Shown: piece after piece, positions 6,633 to 12,382 of the stretch
How the letters are laid out: each line of letters starts with the position of its first letter
Numbering within the stretch: position 1 is the first letter of the stretch
Origin: Vibrio sp.
GTDB taxonomy: Bacteria > Pseudomonadota > Gammaproteobacteria > Enterobacterales > Vibrionaceae
NCBI GenBank assembly: GCA_007124475.1
Contig: SLFB01000034.1
Coordinates: forward strand, 1-12,382
DNA: 12,382 nucleotides
Direction: 5' to 3'
Made by a program: the position numbers and the translations under genes
Notes under the pieces: generated by a model
The model's input: the letters and a program-made list of their open reading frames with translations, nothing else
Told to the model about the DNA's origin: nothing
The model's database searches: none

Positions 6633-7862
6633 TTAGTGAAGAAGACGAGCACGGATAGTGCCGTCTATTGCTTTTAGCTTGACCAAGGCTTCTTCTGAAC
6701 GTGCATTCTCGACATCGATGACTACATAACCAATATTGGCGTTGGTTTGTAGATATTGGGCCGCAATGTTGATGCCATCTTGAGCAAAGATGGTATTGAT
6801 TTGGGTAAGAACACCTGGGCGGTTCTCATGAATATGTAATAAACGAGAGCAATCACGATGCTGTGGTAGTGATACTTCAGGAAAGTTAACGCTAGATAGC
6901 GTTGAACCATTGTCTGAATATTTGGTGAGTTTTCCAGCAACTTCAATGCCAATGTTTTCTTGAGCTTCTTGAGTTGAGCCGCCAACGTGAGGGGTGAGGA
7001 GTACATTATCAAACGCGGTGAGTGGCGATTCAAAGCGCTCTTTGTTTGATGCTGGCTCAACTGGGAATACATCAATCGCCGCTCCGGCAATATGACTAGA
7101 CTCAAGGGCGTGACACAGCGCTTGAATATCCACAACGGTACCTCGTGCGGCATTAATAAAAATCGCGCCTGGCTTCATGCGAGCAAACTCTTCTTCGCCC
7201 ATCATATTTTTTGTTTCTGGCGTTTCAGGGACATGCAAAGAGATCACATCACACTTATTAAGTAGCTCGCTCATGGTGTGAACTTGGGTTGCGTTACCTA
7301 AAGAAAGTTTATTTTCTATATCATAGAAATAGACGTGCATACCTAAATTTTCAGCAATAATCCCTAGCTGAGTACCTATATGACCATAACCAATAATACC
7401 GAGACGTTTACCGCGCGCTTCATAAGAGTTATCGGCACTTTTTTTCCAGATACCTCGGTGGGCTAATGCATTTTTTTCAGGAATTCCGCGTAACAATAAT
7501 AGAATTTCACCTAACACTAATTCCGCTACGCTACGAGTATTAGAGAAAGGGGCATTAAAAACCGGGATGCCACGCTGAGCTGCTGCGGTGAGATCGACTT
7601 GGTTCGTACCAATACAGAAACAGCCGATAGCAACCAATTTATTGGCAGCCTGAATGACAGATGCGGTTAGGTTAGTCCGAGAACGAATGCCGATAAAATG
7701 GACATCTTTCACCGCTTCAAGCAGCTCGGACTCTTCCAATGATCCCTTATGATATTCAATATTGCTATAGCCTGCGGCTTGTAATACTTCAACTGTTGAT
7801 GGATGTGGTCCTTCTAACAGTAAAATTTTGATTTTGTCTTTTTCCAGTGAAACTTTGGCCAT
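6633..7862 (-). CDS. serA: D-3-phosphoglycerate dehydrogenase
   Basis: SerA oxidises 3-phosphoglycerate to 3-phosphohydroxypyruvate with NAD, the committed step of serine synthesis. The 409-residue protein (E. coli 410) has the split substrate domain, a Rossmann NAD domain with GYGHIG (158-163), and the catalytic trio Arg240, Glu269 and His292 in NAARGT, VEP and TPHVGGST. The C-terminal ACT domain carries HIHENRPGVL (343-352), the serine-binding region in E. coli, so end-product inhibition is expected. TAAGGA eight bases before the ATG supports the start. It lies downstream of rpiA on the same strand, but a terminator and a long intergenic region with its own promoter and a PurR-like box show separate transcription. 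Confidence 0.98.
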   Translation of the reverse strand: MAKVSLEKDKIKILLLEGPHPSTVEVLQAAGYSNIEYHKGSLEESELLEAVKDVHFIGIRSRTNLTASVIQAANKLVAIGCFCIGTNQVDLTAAAQRGIPVFNAPFSNTRSVAELVLGEILLLLRGIPEKNALAHRGIWKKSADNSYEARGKRLGIIGYGHIGTQLGIIAENLGMHVYFYDIENKLSLGNATQVHTMSELLNKCDVISLHVPETPETKNMMGEEEFARMKPGAIFINAARGTVVDIQALCHALESSHIAGAAIDVFPVEPASNKERFESPLTAFDNVLLTPHVGGSTQEAQENIGIEVAGKLTKYSDNGSTLSSVNFPEVSLPQHRDCSRLLHIHENRPGVLTQINTIFAQDGINIAAQYLQTNANIGYVVIDVENARSEEALVKLKAIDGTIRARLLH

Positions 7863-7927
7863 GATACTCGTCCTTAAATATGGGAAATGAGCTTATTTAT
7901 ATCCTGCCACGTTTAGTGGTTTGGTTG

Positions 7928-7940
7928 TTGTGAATCACAA
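7928..7940. promoter_or_regulatory. 13-base perfect palindrome in the serA 5' leader
   Basis: TTGTGA-A-TCACAA is symmetric around one base. It resembles a CRP half-site pair, but the spacer is far too short for CRP (which needs TGTGA-N6-TCACA). It lies inside the inferred 5' untranslated region of serA. Possible operator or chance; no regulator can be named. Confidence 0.2.
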
Positions 7941-8039
7941 GATTACCATTCCATTTAAAACCACGCGGATAACCTATTGTATAAGTCGATAAATTGATTA
8001 GTACGTGGGGGTGGCAAATGGTTTGGGGAGTAAACGTCC

Positions 8040-8068
8040 ATTATTCGAGTTGTTTGATGCGATGCAAA
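8040..8068 (-). promoter_or_regulatory. Candidate sigma70 promoter of serA
   Basis: Read on the minus strand: TTTGCA (8068-8063), 17 bases, AATAAT (8045-8040). Each hexamer matches well (4/6 and 5/6) with ideal spacing, and transcription would start near 8033, giving a ~170-base leader. The -35 hexamer lies inside the PurR-like box. Confidence 0.5.
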
Positions 8069-8077
8069 CGTTTCCCT
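8062..8077. promoter_or_regulatory. PurR box overlapping the serA -35
   Basis: ATGCAAACGTTTCCCT fits the gammaproteobacterial PurR consensus ANGCAAACGTTTNCNT at every specified position, including the central AAACGTTT. It is 200 bases upstream of the serA start codon and covers the inferred -35 element, where a bound repressor would block RNA polymerase. PurR, with hypoxanthine or guanine as corepressor, represses purine and several one-carbon genes in enteric bacteria and vibrios; serine is the main one-carbon donor. Confidence 0.7.
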
Positions 8078-8170
8078 TGTGTGTCTTTGCTTCAATAAAC
8101 TAACAAATATTTTATCGTTTGGGTAAGAAAATTACGGAATAAGGGCTAAACTTGTTGGACTAAAGGCAAT

Positions 8171-8195
8171 AAAAACGGCACTTAATGTACCGTTT
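8171..8195 (-). terminator. Intrinsic terminator of rpiA
   Basis: On the minus strand AAACGGTAC (8195-8187) pairs with GTGCCGTTT (8181-8173), 9 bp with one U-G, loop ATTAA, and the arm runs into a T-rich TTTTTATTG. It is 39 bases after the rpiA stop and uncouples rpiA from serA. Confidence 0.8.
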
Positions 8196-8233
8196 GTAAT
8201 CAAATAACAGAAAAGAGTATTATTTTTGCAATC

Positions 8234-8890
8234 TTACTGTTCGATTTTAGCGCCTTTATCTGTGCCGGTAATGACAACATCTGCGCCGCGATGTGCAAAT
8301 AGGCCGTTCGTCACTACCCCAGTGATAGCGTTGATTTTGTCTTCTAGATCTTTCGCTTGTGTAATGTGTAGATCATGCACATCGATAATAACGTTACCAT
8401 TATCTGTTATCACCCCTTCACGGTAAATAGGGGTTCCTCCGAGTTTGCTTAATTCACGACTAACATAATTACGCGCCATCGGGATAACTTCTACGGGAAG
8501 CGGAAATTTGCCCAGTATAGGGACCGCTTTGCTGCCATCGACAATGCAAATAAATTGTTTGGCGATCGCCGCGACAATCTTTTCGCGGGTTAACGCGGCT
8601 CCACCGCCTTTGATCATTTCACGCTGTGGGTTAATTTCATCAGCACCGTCGACATAAACGGCCAGCTCTTCGACGTCGTTGCAATCATAGACAGGGATAC
8701 CAAGCGCTTGAAGTTTTTCTGTTGAGGCTACCGAGCTAGATACGGCCCCTTTGATGTCGTCTTTCATAGAGCCTAACGCATCGATGAAGTGATTCACGGT
8801 TGAGCCGGTACCCACCCCTACAATACTGCCTTTAGTTACATAGTCGAGTGCAGCCCAGCCGGCGGCTTTTTTCATTTCATCTTGAGTCAT
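8234..8890 (-). CDS. rpiA: Ribose-5-phosphate isomerase A
   Basis: RpiA interconverts ribulose 5-phosphate and ribose 5-phosphate in the non-oxidative pentose phosphate pathway, supplying ribose for nucleotide synthesis. The 218-residue protein (E. coli 219) has the phosphate-binding GTGSTV (27-32), and the active-site residues Asp81 and Asp84 in YVDGADEIN, Lys94 in IKGGGAAL and Glu103 in TREK at the same numbers as in E. coli. GGAG (8900-8897) before the ATG sets the start. The gene is followed by its own terminator and preceded by a strong -10 and a structured leader, so it looks monocistronic. Confidence 0.98.
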   Translation of the reverse strand: MTQDEMKKAAGWAALDYVTKGSIVGVGTGSTVNHFIDALGSMKDDIKGAVSSSVASTEKLQALGIPVYDCNDVEELAVYVDGADEINPQREMIKGGGAALTREKIVAAIAKQFICIVDGSKAVPILGKFPLPVEVIPMARNYVSRELSKLGGTPIYREGVITDNGNVIIDVHDLHITQAKDLEDKINAITGVVTNGLFAHRGADVVITGTDKGAKIEQ

Positions 8891-8993
8891 GCCTATCTCC
8901 TGATCACGAATGCGGAAACAATCCCTTACCTTGATAAAAGAGGTTCACTTCAAGGATTATTCATTATTGAATGAAATAAGGGATCAATAAGGC
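8891..8993 (-). promoter_or_regulatory. Structured rpiA 5' leader, three-way-junction fold next to the ribosome binding site
   Basis: On the minus strand: closing stem ATCCCTTA (8984-8977) with TAAGGGAT (8928-8921), 8 bp perfect. Inside it are hairpin ATTCA/TGAAT (8972-8968 with 8963-8959, loop ATAA) and hairpin CCTTGA/TCAAGG (8955-8950 with 8934-8929, loop of 15). The last helix abuts the closing stem with no spacer, which permits coaxial stacking. In addition GCC-T-TAT at the presumed 5' end (8993-8987) can pair, with a one-base bulge, with ATAGGC (8896-8891) directly between ribosome binding site and start codon. No known riboswitch class recognised. Confidence 0.4.
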
Positions 8994-8997
8994 CGCG

Positions 8998-9026
8998 ATT
9001 ATATACTTAAATGGGCTTGATCTGTA
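8998..9026 (-). promoter_or_regulatory. Candidate rpiA promoter
   Basis: A perfect TATAAT is read on the minus strand at 9003-8998. Seventeen bases upstream lies only a weak TACAGA (9026-9021). Transcription would start near 8991-8993, about 100 bases before the rpiA ATG. Confidence 0.5.
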
Positions 9027-9067
9027 CTGAGTTAACGGGGCATTTGTCGAGCTTATGTTTATCTTGA

Positions 9068-9658
9068 TCACGCTTTCCACTGCCAAACTTTGCTGGGCGT
9101 GATGATTTTAGGTAGTGGTACATCCCAGGTTTCGGCCGCCAATTGGTCAACGTATTGGCAATCGTGCGCTAGACCAATCGGCAAGGGGCCTTGTCCATTC
9201 TTAAACCAGTGAGCAAGGGTGCGATCGTAATAACCACCCCCCATGCCTAAACGCTGGCCTTGACGATCAAAAGCGACCAGTGGGGTGCAAATCACATCTA
9301 ACTGTGCCAGGGGCTGTATGGTTTGTAGATCTAACTTAGGTTCAAGTATCGAATAGTGATTGTAAATCAAAGGTGTTGTGGTTTGATAACGTAAGAACAG
9401 TAAATGACCAGGAGAGAGCGGATGGAGAACCGGTAAGTAAACCGATTTACCTTGCTGCCATAACCATTCGATCAGGGGATGGGTATTGATTTCACCGTCA
9501 ACGGAAAGATAAAGCGCAATATGCTGATAATCGATAGACGCCATCGCTTGAGTAAATCGAGTGATAAGCGCTTTTGCAGCGTTATCTTGTTCAACTAAGG
9601 AAAGCTGTTTTCGTCGCTGACGAATCAGGGAACGAAGTTGTTGGCGTTGATTTAACAT
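9068..9658 (-). CDS. fau: 5-formyltetrahydrofolate cyclo-ligase
   Basis: This cytoplasmic enzyme uses ATP to convert 5-formyl-THF to 5,10-methenyl-THF, returning it to the one-carbon pool. It shares the LIRQRR start, VYLPVLHP, ITPLVAFD-like segment, GMGGGYYDR (138-146), AHDCQ and TPSKVW blocks with E. coli YgfA/Fau. The start is placed at 9658 (196 residues), not at the upstream in-frame ATG at 9724, because the extra 22 residues translate the 3' arm of the 6S RNA gene and have no family counterpart. A GGGG in the 6S terminal stem can act as ribosome binding site. It follows ssrS directly, as in E. coli, where the two are co-transcribed and 6S is processed out. I see no clear terminator behind it. 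Confidence 0.95.
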   Translation of the reverse strand: MLNQRQQLRSLIRQRRKQLSLVEQDNAAKALITRFTQAMASIDYQHIALYLSVDGEINTHPLIEWLWQQGKSVYLPVLHPLSPGHLLFLRYQTTTPLIYNHYSILEPKLDLQTIQPLAQLDVICTPLVAFDRQGQRLGMGGGYYDRTLAHWFKNGQGPLPIGLAHDCQYVDQLAAETWDVPLPKIITPSKVWQWKA

Positions 9659-9660
9659 TA

Positions 9661-9843
9661 AGAACCCCAGAGTGCCGTTGAGGACTGTGGCCCTTGAACC
9701 AGCTGGTTCAAGGCGGATCAGCAATGGCTACCGTAGGCTTCTCGGTACGAGCCGAGCTTGCTCAATAGTGACCAAGTACCAACCCTTATGTGTTGCTTAT
9801 CGGCTCAGGGACGTACATCCTCTGACAAACACTCCAGGGTAAA
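9661..9843 (-). ncRNA. ssrS: 6S RNA
   Basis: The minus strand between zapA and fau, where ssrS lies in E. coli, folds as 6S RNA. The terminal stem pairs ACCCTGGAGTGTT (9840-9828) with GGCACTCTGGGGT (9676-9664). CCTGAGCCGAT (9809-9799) matches the E. coli 5' side of the central bubble, GAGAAGCCT (9743-9735) matches the 3' side, and CCTTGAACCAG/CTGGTTCAAGG is a perfect 11-bp hairpin (9692-9713). Length of about 183 bases equals E. coli (184). 6S mimics an open promoter and sequesters sigma70 RNA polymerase in stationary phase; the product RNA would start on the opposite strand at about 9799 with ATCGGCTCAGGG. Ends are estimated from the terminal stem and are uncertain by a few bases. Confidence 0.95.
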
Positions 9844-9851
9844 ACTGTGTG

Positions 9852-9880
9852 ACTATGCAGTTAAGCACTATCCATGTGGT
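9852..9880 (-). promoter_or_regulatory. Candidate ssrS promoter overlapping the end of zapA
   Basis: On the minus strand CATAGT (9857-9852) is placed 8 to 9 bases before the inferred 6S 5' end, preceded by TG. A weak ACCACA (9880-9875) lies 17 bases upstream. It falls across the last codons of zapA, which ends only 24 bases before 6S. Weak hexamers fit a sigma70/sigmaS promoter but do not prove one. Confidence 0.35.
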
Positions 9881-10170
9881 ACTTTATTCAGTGCATGATG
9901 TAATGAGGCACTGAGCATTTCCATACGCTGGTTAAGTTGCTGTTGCTGTTCATTTTGCTGTTGTCGCTCTGCGTTTAGTTCATGGCAGATATTCAATGCG
10001 GCAATCGTTAATAGCTTAACCTCATTAGTTACCTTAGTACGTTCAGCCATCTCTTGCAATCGTTGGTTTAAATCTTGGGCAGCACGAACTAACGATGCCT
10101 CTTGTCCACTGGGACAATTAACACAAGTCGTTTTACCTAAAATTTCTACCTCAACCGCTTGATTATTCAT
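9868..10170 (-). CDS. zapA: Cell division protein ZapA
   Basis: ZapA is a small cytoplasmic protein that binds FtsZ and cross-links filaments in the Z-ring, working with ZapB. The 100 residues (E. coli 109) show the expected layout: an N-terminal globular part with VEVEILGKTTCVNCPSGQE (7-25) and a C-terminal coiled coil that is very Gln-rich (ERQQQNEQQQQLNQRME). The family-typical LTIAALNICHEL lies between them. Only a weak GAG precedes the ATG, but the start agrees with the family. It has a good promoter 63 bases upstream, runs divergently from ygfB, and is followed by ssrS and fau on the same strand as in E. coli. Confidence 0.95.
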   Translation of the reverse strand: MNNQAVEVEILGKTTCVNCPSGQEASLVRAAQDLNQRLQEMAERTKVTNEVKLLTIAALNICHELNAERQQQNEQQQQLNQRMEMLSASLHHALNKVPHG

Positions 10171-10232
10171 GATAACTGAACTCTATTGGCGTAACTAAAG
10201 ATGATTGTATCTAAGCAACCATCGAGGGGCAA

Positions 10233-10261
10233 ACTATAGGTAAACTCAAGACAAGATTCAA
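10233..10261 (-). promoter_or_regulatory. sigma70-type promoter of zapA
   Basis: Minus strand TTGAAT (10261-10256), exactly 17 bases, TATAGT (10238-10233). Matches are 4/6 and 5/6. Transcription would start near 10226, leaving a leader of about 55 bases. Confidence 0.6.
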
Positions 10262-10362
10262 GCTTTTCATATGGATAAATAGGACTTGATGAAGCAAAGA
10301 CTTACTTATTGCTCAAATTGTCTAAAAGCAAGCCATAAACCTAGGATTGAGCGTTTTCCCGT

Positions 10363-10391
10363 TCGCCATGAAGTGATAGGATGACTATTAT
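10363..10391 (+). promoter_or_regulatory. Candidate promoter of ygfB-ubiH-ubiI
   Basis: TCGCCA (10363-10368), 17 bases, TATTAT (10386-10391). Matches are 4/6 and 5/6. The inferred start near 10398 would leave only about 16 bases before the ygfB ATG at 10414, all of it in or next to the CTATG-gtg-CATAG hairpin (10398-10410). No Shine-Dalgarno sequence is visible. Confidence 0.4.
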
Positions 10392-10413
10392 TTTTTTCTA
10401 TGGTGCATAGACC

Positions 10414-10989
10414 ATGAGCGATACCTCTTTTCCTAGTTACCCTCAATTAGCCAGCGAGCTGCAATCAGCATCGTTAGCCATTAATCCTGCTGAACTCCAT
10501 GGCTTACTGGCCGGTATGTTAGCTGGTGGATTGAATTTAAATGATCAAAGTTGGCAACCGCTGTTATTCGATTACACCAATGATGGTATGGGCTGGCCAA
10601 GTTCTGCACTTGAGCAAGTGAAACGCTTGTTAGCGGCGACTCATGCCGAGTTAGATGGGCAAGACTTCAAATTAACCTTATTGGTGCCAGTAACGGATGA
10701 TAATTCAGCGCTAATGCAATTTGCTGATGGCATTGCTGATTGGGTAAATCATTTTATTTCTGGTTTAGGCTTGACGGCGGTTAAGCTGACCAACCTCTCT
10801 AATCTCGGTAAGGAAGCGTTACAGGATTTGGAAGAAATCGCTAAACTTGGCATCGATGAAGACGATGATTTATCTCAACAAGCGCAACTGTTAGAGCAGG
10901 TTATTGAGCATATTAAGGCATGTGTCTTTATGTTGTACATTGATCTTAAAGCCAAAGGTCAACCAGATACTCAGTCCATCGTCCATTAA
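10414..10989 (+). CDS. ygfB: YgfB family protein (UPF0149)
   Basis: The 191-residue acidic, mostly helical protein (E. coli YgfB 192) carries the family-defining AELHGLLAGMLAGG near the N-terminus, WVNHFISGLG in the middle and LEEIAKLGIDEDDD in the C-terminal half. The biochemical role is not established in Vibrio; in Pseudomonas aeruginosa YgfB has been described as a modulator of gene expression affecting cell-wall recycling. It lacks signal peptide and membrane segments. It is first in a run with ubiH (11 bases downstream) and ubiI, a linkage also seen in E. coli, where pepP is inserted between ygfB and ubiH. The ATG has no clear ribosome binding site, but the start matches the family length. 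Confidence 0.93.
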   Translation: MSDTSFPSYPQLASELQSASLAINPAELHGLLAGMLAGGLNLNDQSWQPLLFDYTNDGMGWPSSALEQVKRLLAATHAELDGQDFKLTLLVPVTDDNSALMQFADGIADWVNHFISGLGLTAVKLTNLSNLGKEALQDLEEIAKLGIDEDDDLSQQAQLLEQVIEHIKACVFMLYIDLKAKGQPDTQSIVH

Positions 10990-11000
10990 GTGAGGTAGCC

Positions 11001-12191
11001 GTGAGACAGGTGCAGTCTTTTGATGTGATTATTGCCGGTGGCGCCATGGCGGGGGCGACGTTAGCTTTAGCTTTGACTAAATTAGCCTCTCGACCATTAT
11101 CTATCGCGATTGTTGAGCCGTATCCAACGGATCATCACCAGCATCCTGGCTTTGATTCTCGCTCTATTGCTCTTGCTCACGGTACGGTTGAGTTATTAAA
11201 GGCTTGGAGCTTATGGCCAAGCCTACAAGCTTTTGCTACCCCAATTACCCAGATCCATGTCTCCGATCGTTCTCATCTCGGTATGGTCAATATGAGTGCC
11301 AGTGAAGTTGGACTTGATGCTTTGGGTTATGTGGTGGAGCTTGCCGATGTTGGGCGGCAGTACGCTGAAAAAATTGCCGCTTGCCAAACCATTACTTGTT
11401 TCTGTCCTCTCAGTGTCGAGCAGGTGGAGCGGACACAGCAACAAGTTACGGTAACCTTATCAGATCAACAAGTCATCAGCGGTAAGCTATTGGTGGCGGC
11501 AGATGGTGCTTTATCCACCAGTGGTCAGCAGATAGGTTTAGCGCTTGCAGAGCATGATTTTGAACAAGTGGCGGTTATCGCTAATGTGAGATGCTCGCAA
11601 CCTCACCAAGGCCGTGCGTTTGAACGCTTTACTTCATCTGGGCCTTTGGCCTTGTTGCCGTTATCGGATGACCGCTTATCTCTGGTATGGTGTTTGTCTC
11701 CTATGCAGGCTGAACAAATGAGCCAGGCAACAGAGCATGAATTTTTAAGTCAACTGCAAACGGCATTTGGTTGGCGGTTAGGGCGCTTTTTGCAGGTGGG
11801 GAAACGTGGTCATTATCCGTTGCGGTTGCGTCATCGTCCTCAAAGCATTGCTCATCGATTTGTCAGTATCGGTAATGCTGCCCAAACCTTGCACCCGATT
11901 GCCGGTCAAGGGTTTAATCTTGGTATCCGTGATATAGCAAGTTTGGCTGAAGTTTTAACGGATGGTGACCCTGCCTTATTAGGTGATTATGCACAATTAA
12001 GCACTTATCGCCAACGGCGAGAAGCCGATCGTCAAGCCACGATTCAGCTGACGTCATCATTAGTCCATCTGTTTTCAAATGACTGGCTAACGCTGCGAGT
12101 GGCTCGCAATCTTGGCTTAGTGGCAATGGAAAATTTACCATTGCTAAAAGCTCCCTTACTGCATCGCACATTAGGTGTGGTAAATCGATAA
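11001..12191 (+). CDS. ubiH: 2-octaprenyl-6-methoxyphenol hydroxylase
   Basis: This FAD-dependent aromatic monooxygenase hydroxylates the C1 position of the ubiquinone precursor ring and is a member of the Ubi complex. The 396 residues align by eye along their full length with E. coli UbiH: HPGFDSRSIALAHGT (48-62), VSDR (87-90), LLVAADG (163-169), FERFTSSGPLALLP (207-220) and GNAAQTLHPIAGQGFNLG (291-308), which holds the second FAD motif. The N-terminal dinucleotide motif is GGAMAG (13-18), with Ala at the middle conserved glycine where E. coli has GGGMAG. The start is GTG at 11001, supported by GAGG (10992-10995) five bases before it. ubiI follows within 13 bases, so both are co-transcribed. 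Confidence 0.96.
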   Translation: MRQVQSFDVIIAGGAMAGATLALALTKLASRPLSIAIVEPYPTDHHQHPGFDSRSIALAHGTVELLKAWSLWPSLQAFATPITQIHVSDRSHLGMVNMSASEVGLDALGYVVELADVGRQYAEKIAACQTITCFCPLSVEQVERTQQQVTVTLSDQQVISGKLLVAADGALSTSGQQIGLALAEHDFEQVAVIANVRCSQPHQGRAFERFTSSGPLALLPLSDDRLSLVWCLSPMQAEQMSQATEHEFLSQLQTAFGWRLGRFLQVGKRGHYPLRLRHRPQSIAHRFVSIGNAAQTLHPIAGQGFNLGIRDIASLAEVLTDGDPALLGDYAQLSTYRQRREADRQATIQLTSSLVHLFSNDWLTLRVARNLGLVAMENLPLLKAPLLHRTLGVVNR

Positions 12192-12203
12192 AGGTAAATG
12201 AAT

Positions 12204-12382
12204 ATGATGCACAGTGTCGATATTGCTATCGTTGGCGGTGGAATGGTTGGACTAACCTTAGCGGCAGCATTGAAACATTCTGATTTAAGAATTGCCGTAA
12301 TTGAAAATAATTTACCTGAATCACAGTTAGCCAACTTACCCGATGTACGGGTATCGGCTTTAAGCCGCGCGAGTGAAACGGT
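12204..12382 (+). CDS. ubiI: FAD-dependent ubiquinone hydroxylase, VisC/UbiI-like (5' part, runs off the window)
   Basis: Only the first ~60 residues are present. They start MMHSVDIAIVGGGMVGLTLA, an FAD-binding Rossmann motif with GGGMVG, and continue to VIENN and VRVSALSRASE. The VRVSAL-ASE pattern and the place directly after ubiH point to UbiI/VisC, the C5 hydroxylase of ubiquinone synthesis. The start at 12204 is preferred because AAAGG (12190-12194) lies nine bases upstream; in-frame ATGs at 12198 (three bases from that site) and 12207 are alternatives. The C-terminal family motifs cannot be checked, so another member of the UbiH/UbiF/UbiI family is possible. Confidence 0.85.
   Translation, partial: MMHSVDIAIVGGGMVGLTLAAALKHSDLRIAVIENNLPESQLANLPDVRVSALSRASET

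Noticed and set aside
7928..7940. CRP site in front of serA
   Set aside because: The TGTGA and TCACA-like halves are separated by far too few bases for CRP.
9659..9724. Upstream in-frame ATG giving a 218-residue Fau
   Set aside because: The extra residues are translated 6S RNA and have no counterpart in the family; the ATG at 9658 gives the expected N-terminus.

Overview
The window is a chromosomal segment of a gammaproteobacterium, almost certainly a Vibrio or close Vibrionaceae relative. The proteins (LeuO, IlvI/IlvH, SerA, RpiA, Fau, ZapA, YgfB, UbiH, UbiI) read like Vibrio members of their families. From memory, the gene order also matches the V. cholerae chromosome 1 block around leuO-ilvIH-serA-rpiA-fau-zapA-ubiH. 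The exception is the first ~150 bases, which encode a eukaryotic SNF1/AMPK-type protein kinase fragment joined in frame to a Vibrio glycosyltransferase. I read this as a chimeric sequence end, not a natural gene.

Layout. 1-148: kinase-like fragment. 128-625: 3' half of a glycosyltransferase. 626-1091: AT-rich regulatory region and structured leader of leuO (1092-2051, +). Then a long-chain acyl-CoA ligase (2200-3996, +) whose leader can form two mutually exclusive hairpins, a short palindromic repeat, and the ilvIH operon (4338-6573, +) behind a structured leader. A 16-bp perfect bidirectional terminator separates ilvH from the minus-strand genes serA (6633-7862), rpiA (8234-8890), fau (9068-9658), the 6S RNA gene ssrS (about 9661-9843) and zapA (9868-10170). 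A divergent region leads to ygfB-ubiH-ubiI (10414 to the window end, +), an operon for ubiquinone hydroxylation.

The genes are housekeeping: branched-chain amino acid synthesis (AHAS III), serine synthesis, pentose phosphate isomerisation, folate recycling, 6S RNA control of RNA polymerase, Z-ring assembly and ubiquinone synthesis. SerA and Fau both feed the one-carbon pool, and a consensus-matching PurR box overlaps the inferred serA promoter, which fits purine/one-carbon co-regulation.

I see no mobile element, CRISPR array, phage gene or defence system. The points of interest are the chimeric junction, the non-coding leaders of the acyl-CoA ligase gene, rpiA, leuO and ilvI, and the serA operator. 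All promoter and RNA-fold statements come from reading by eye and were not computed.
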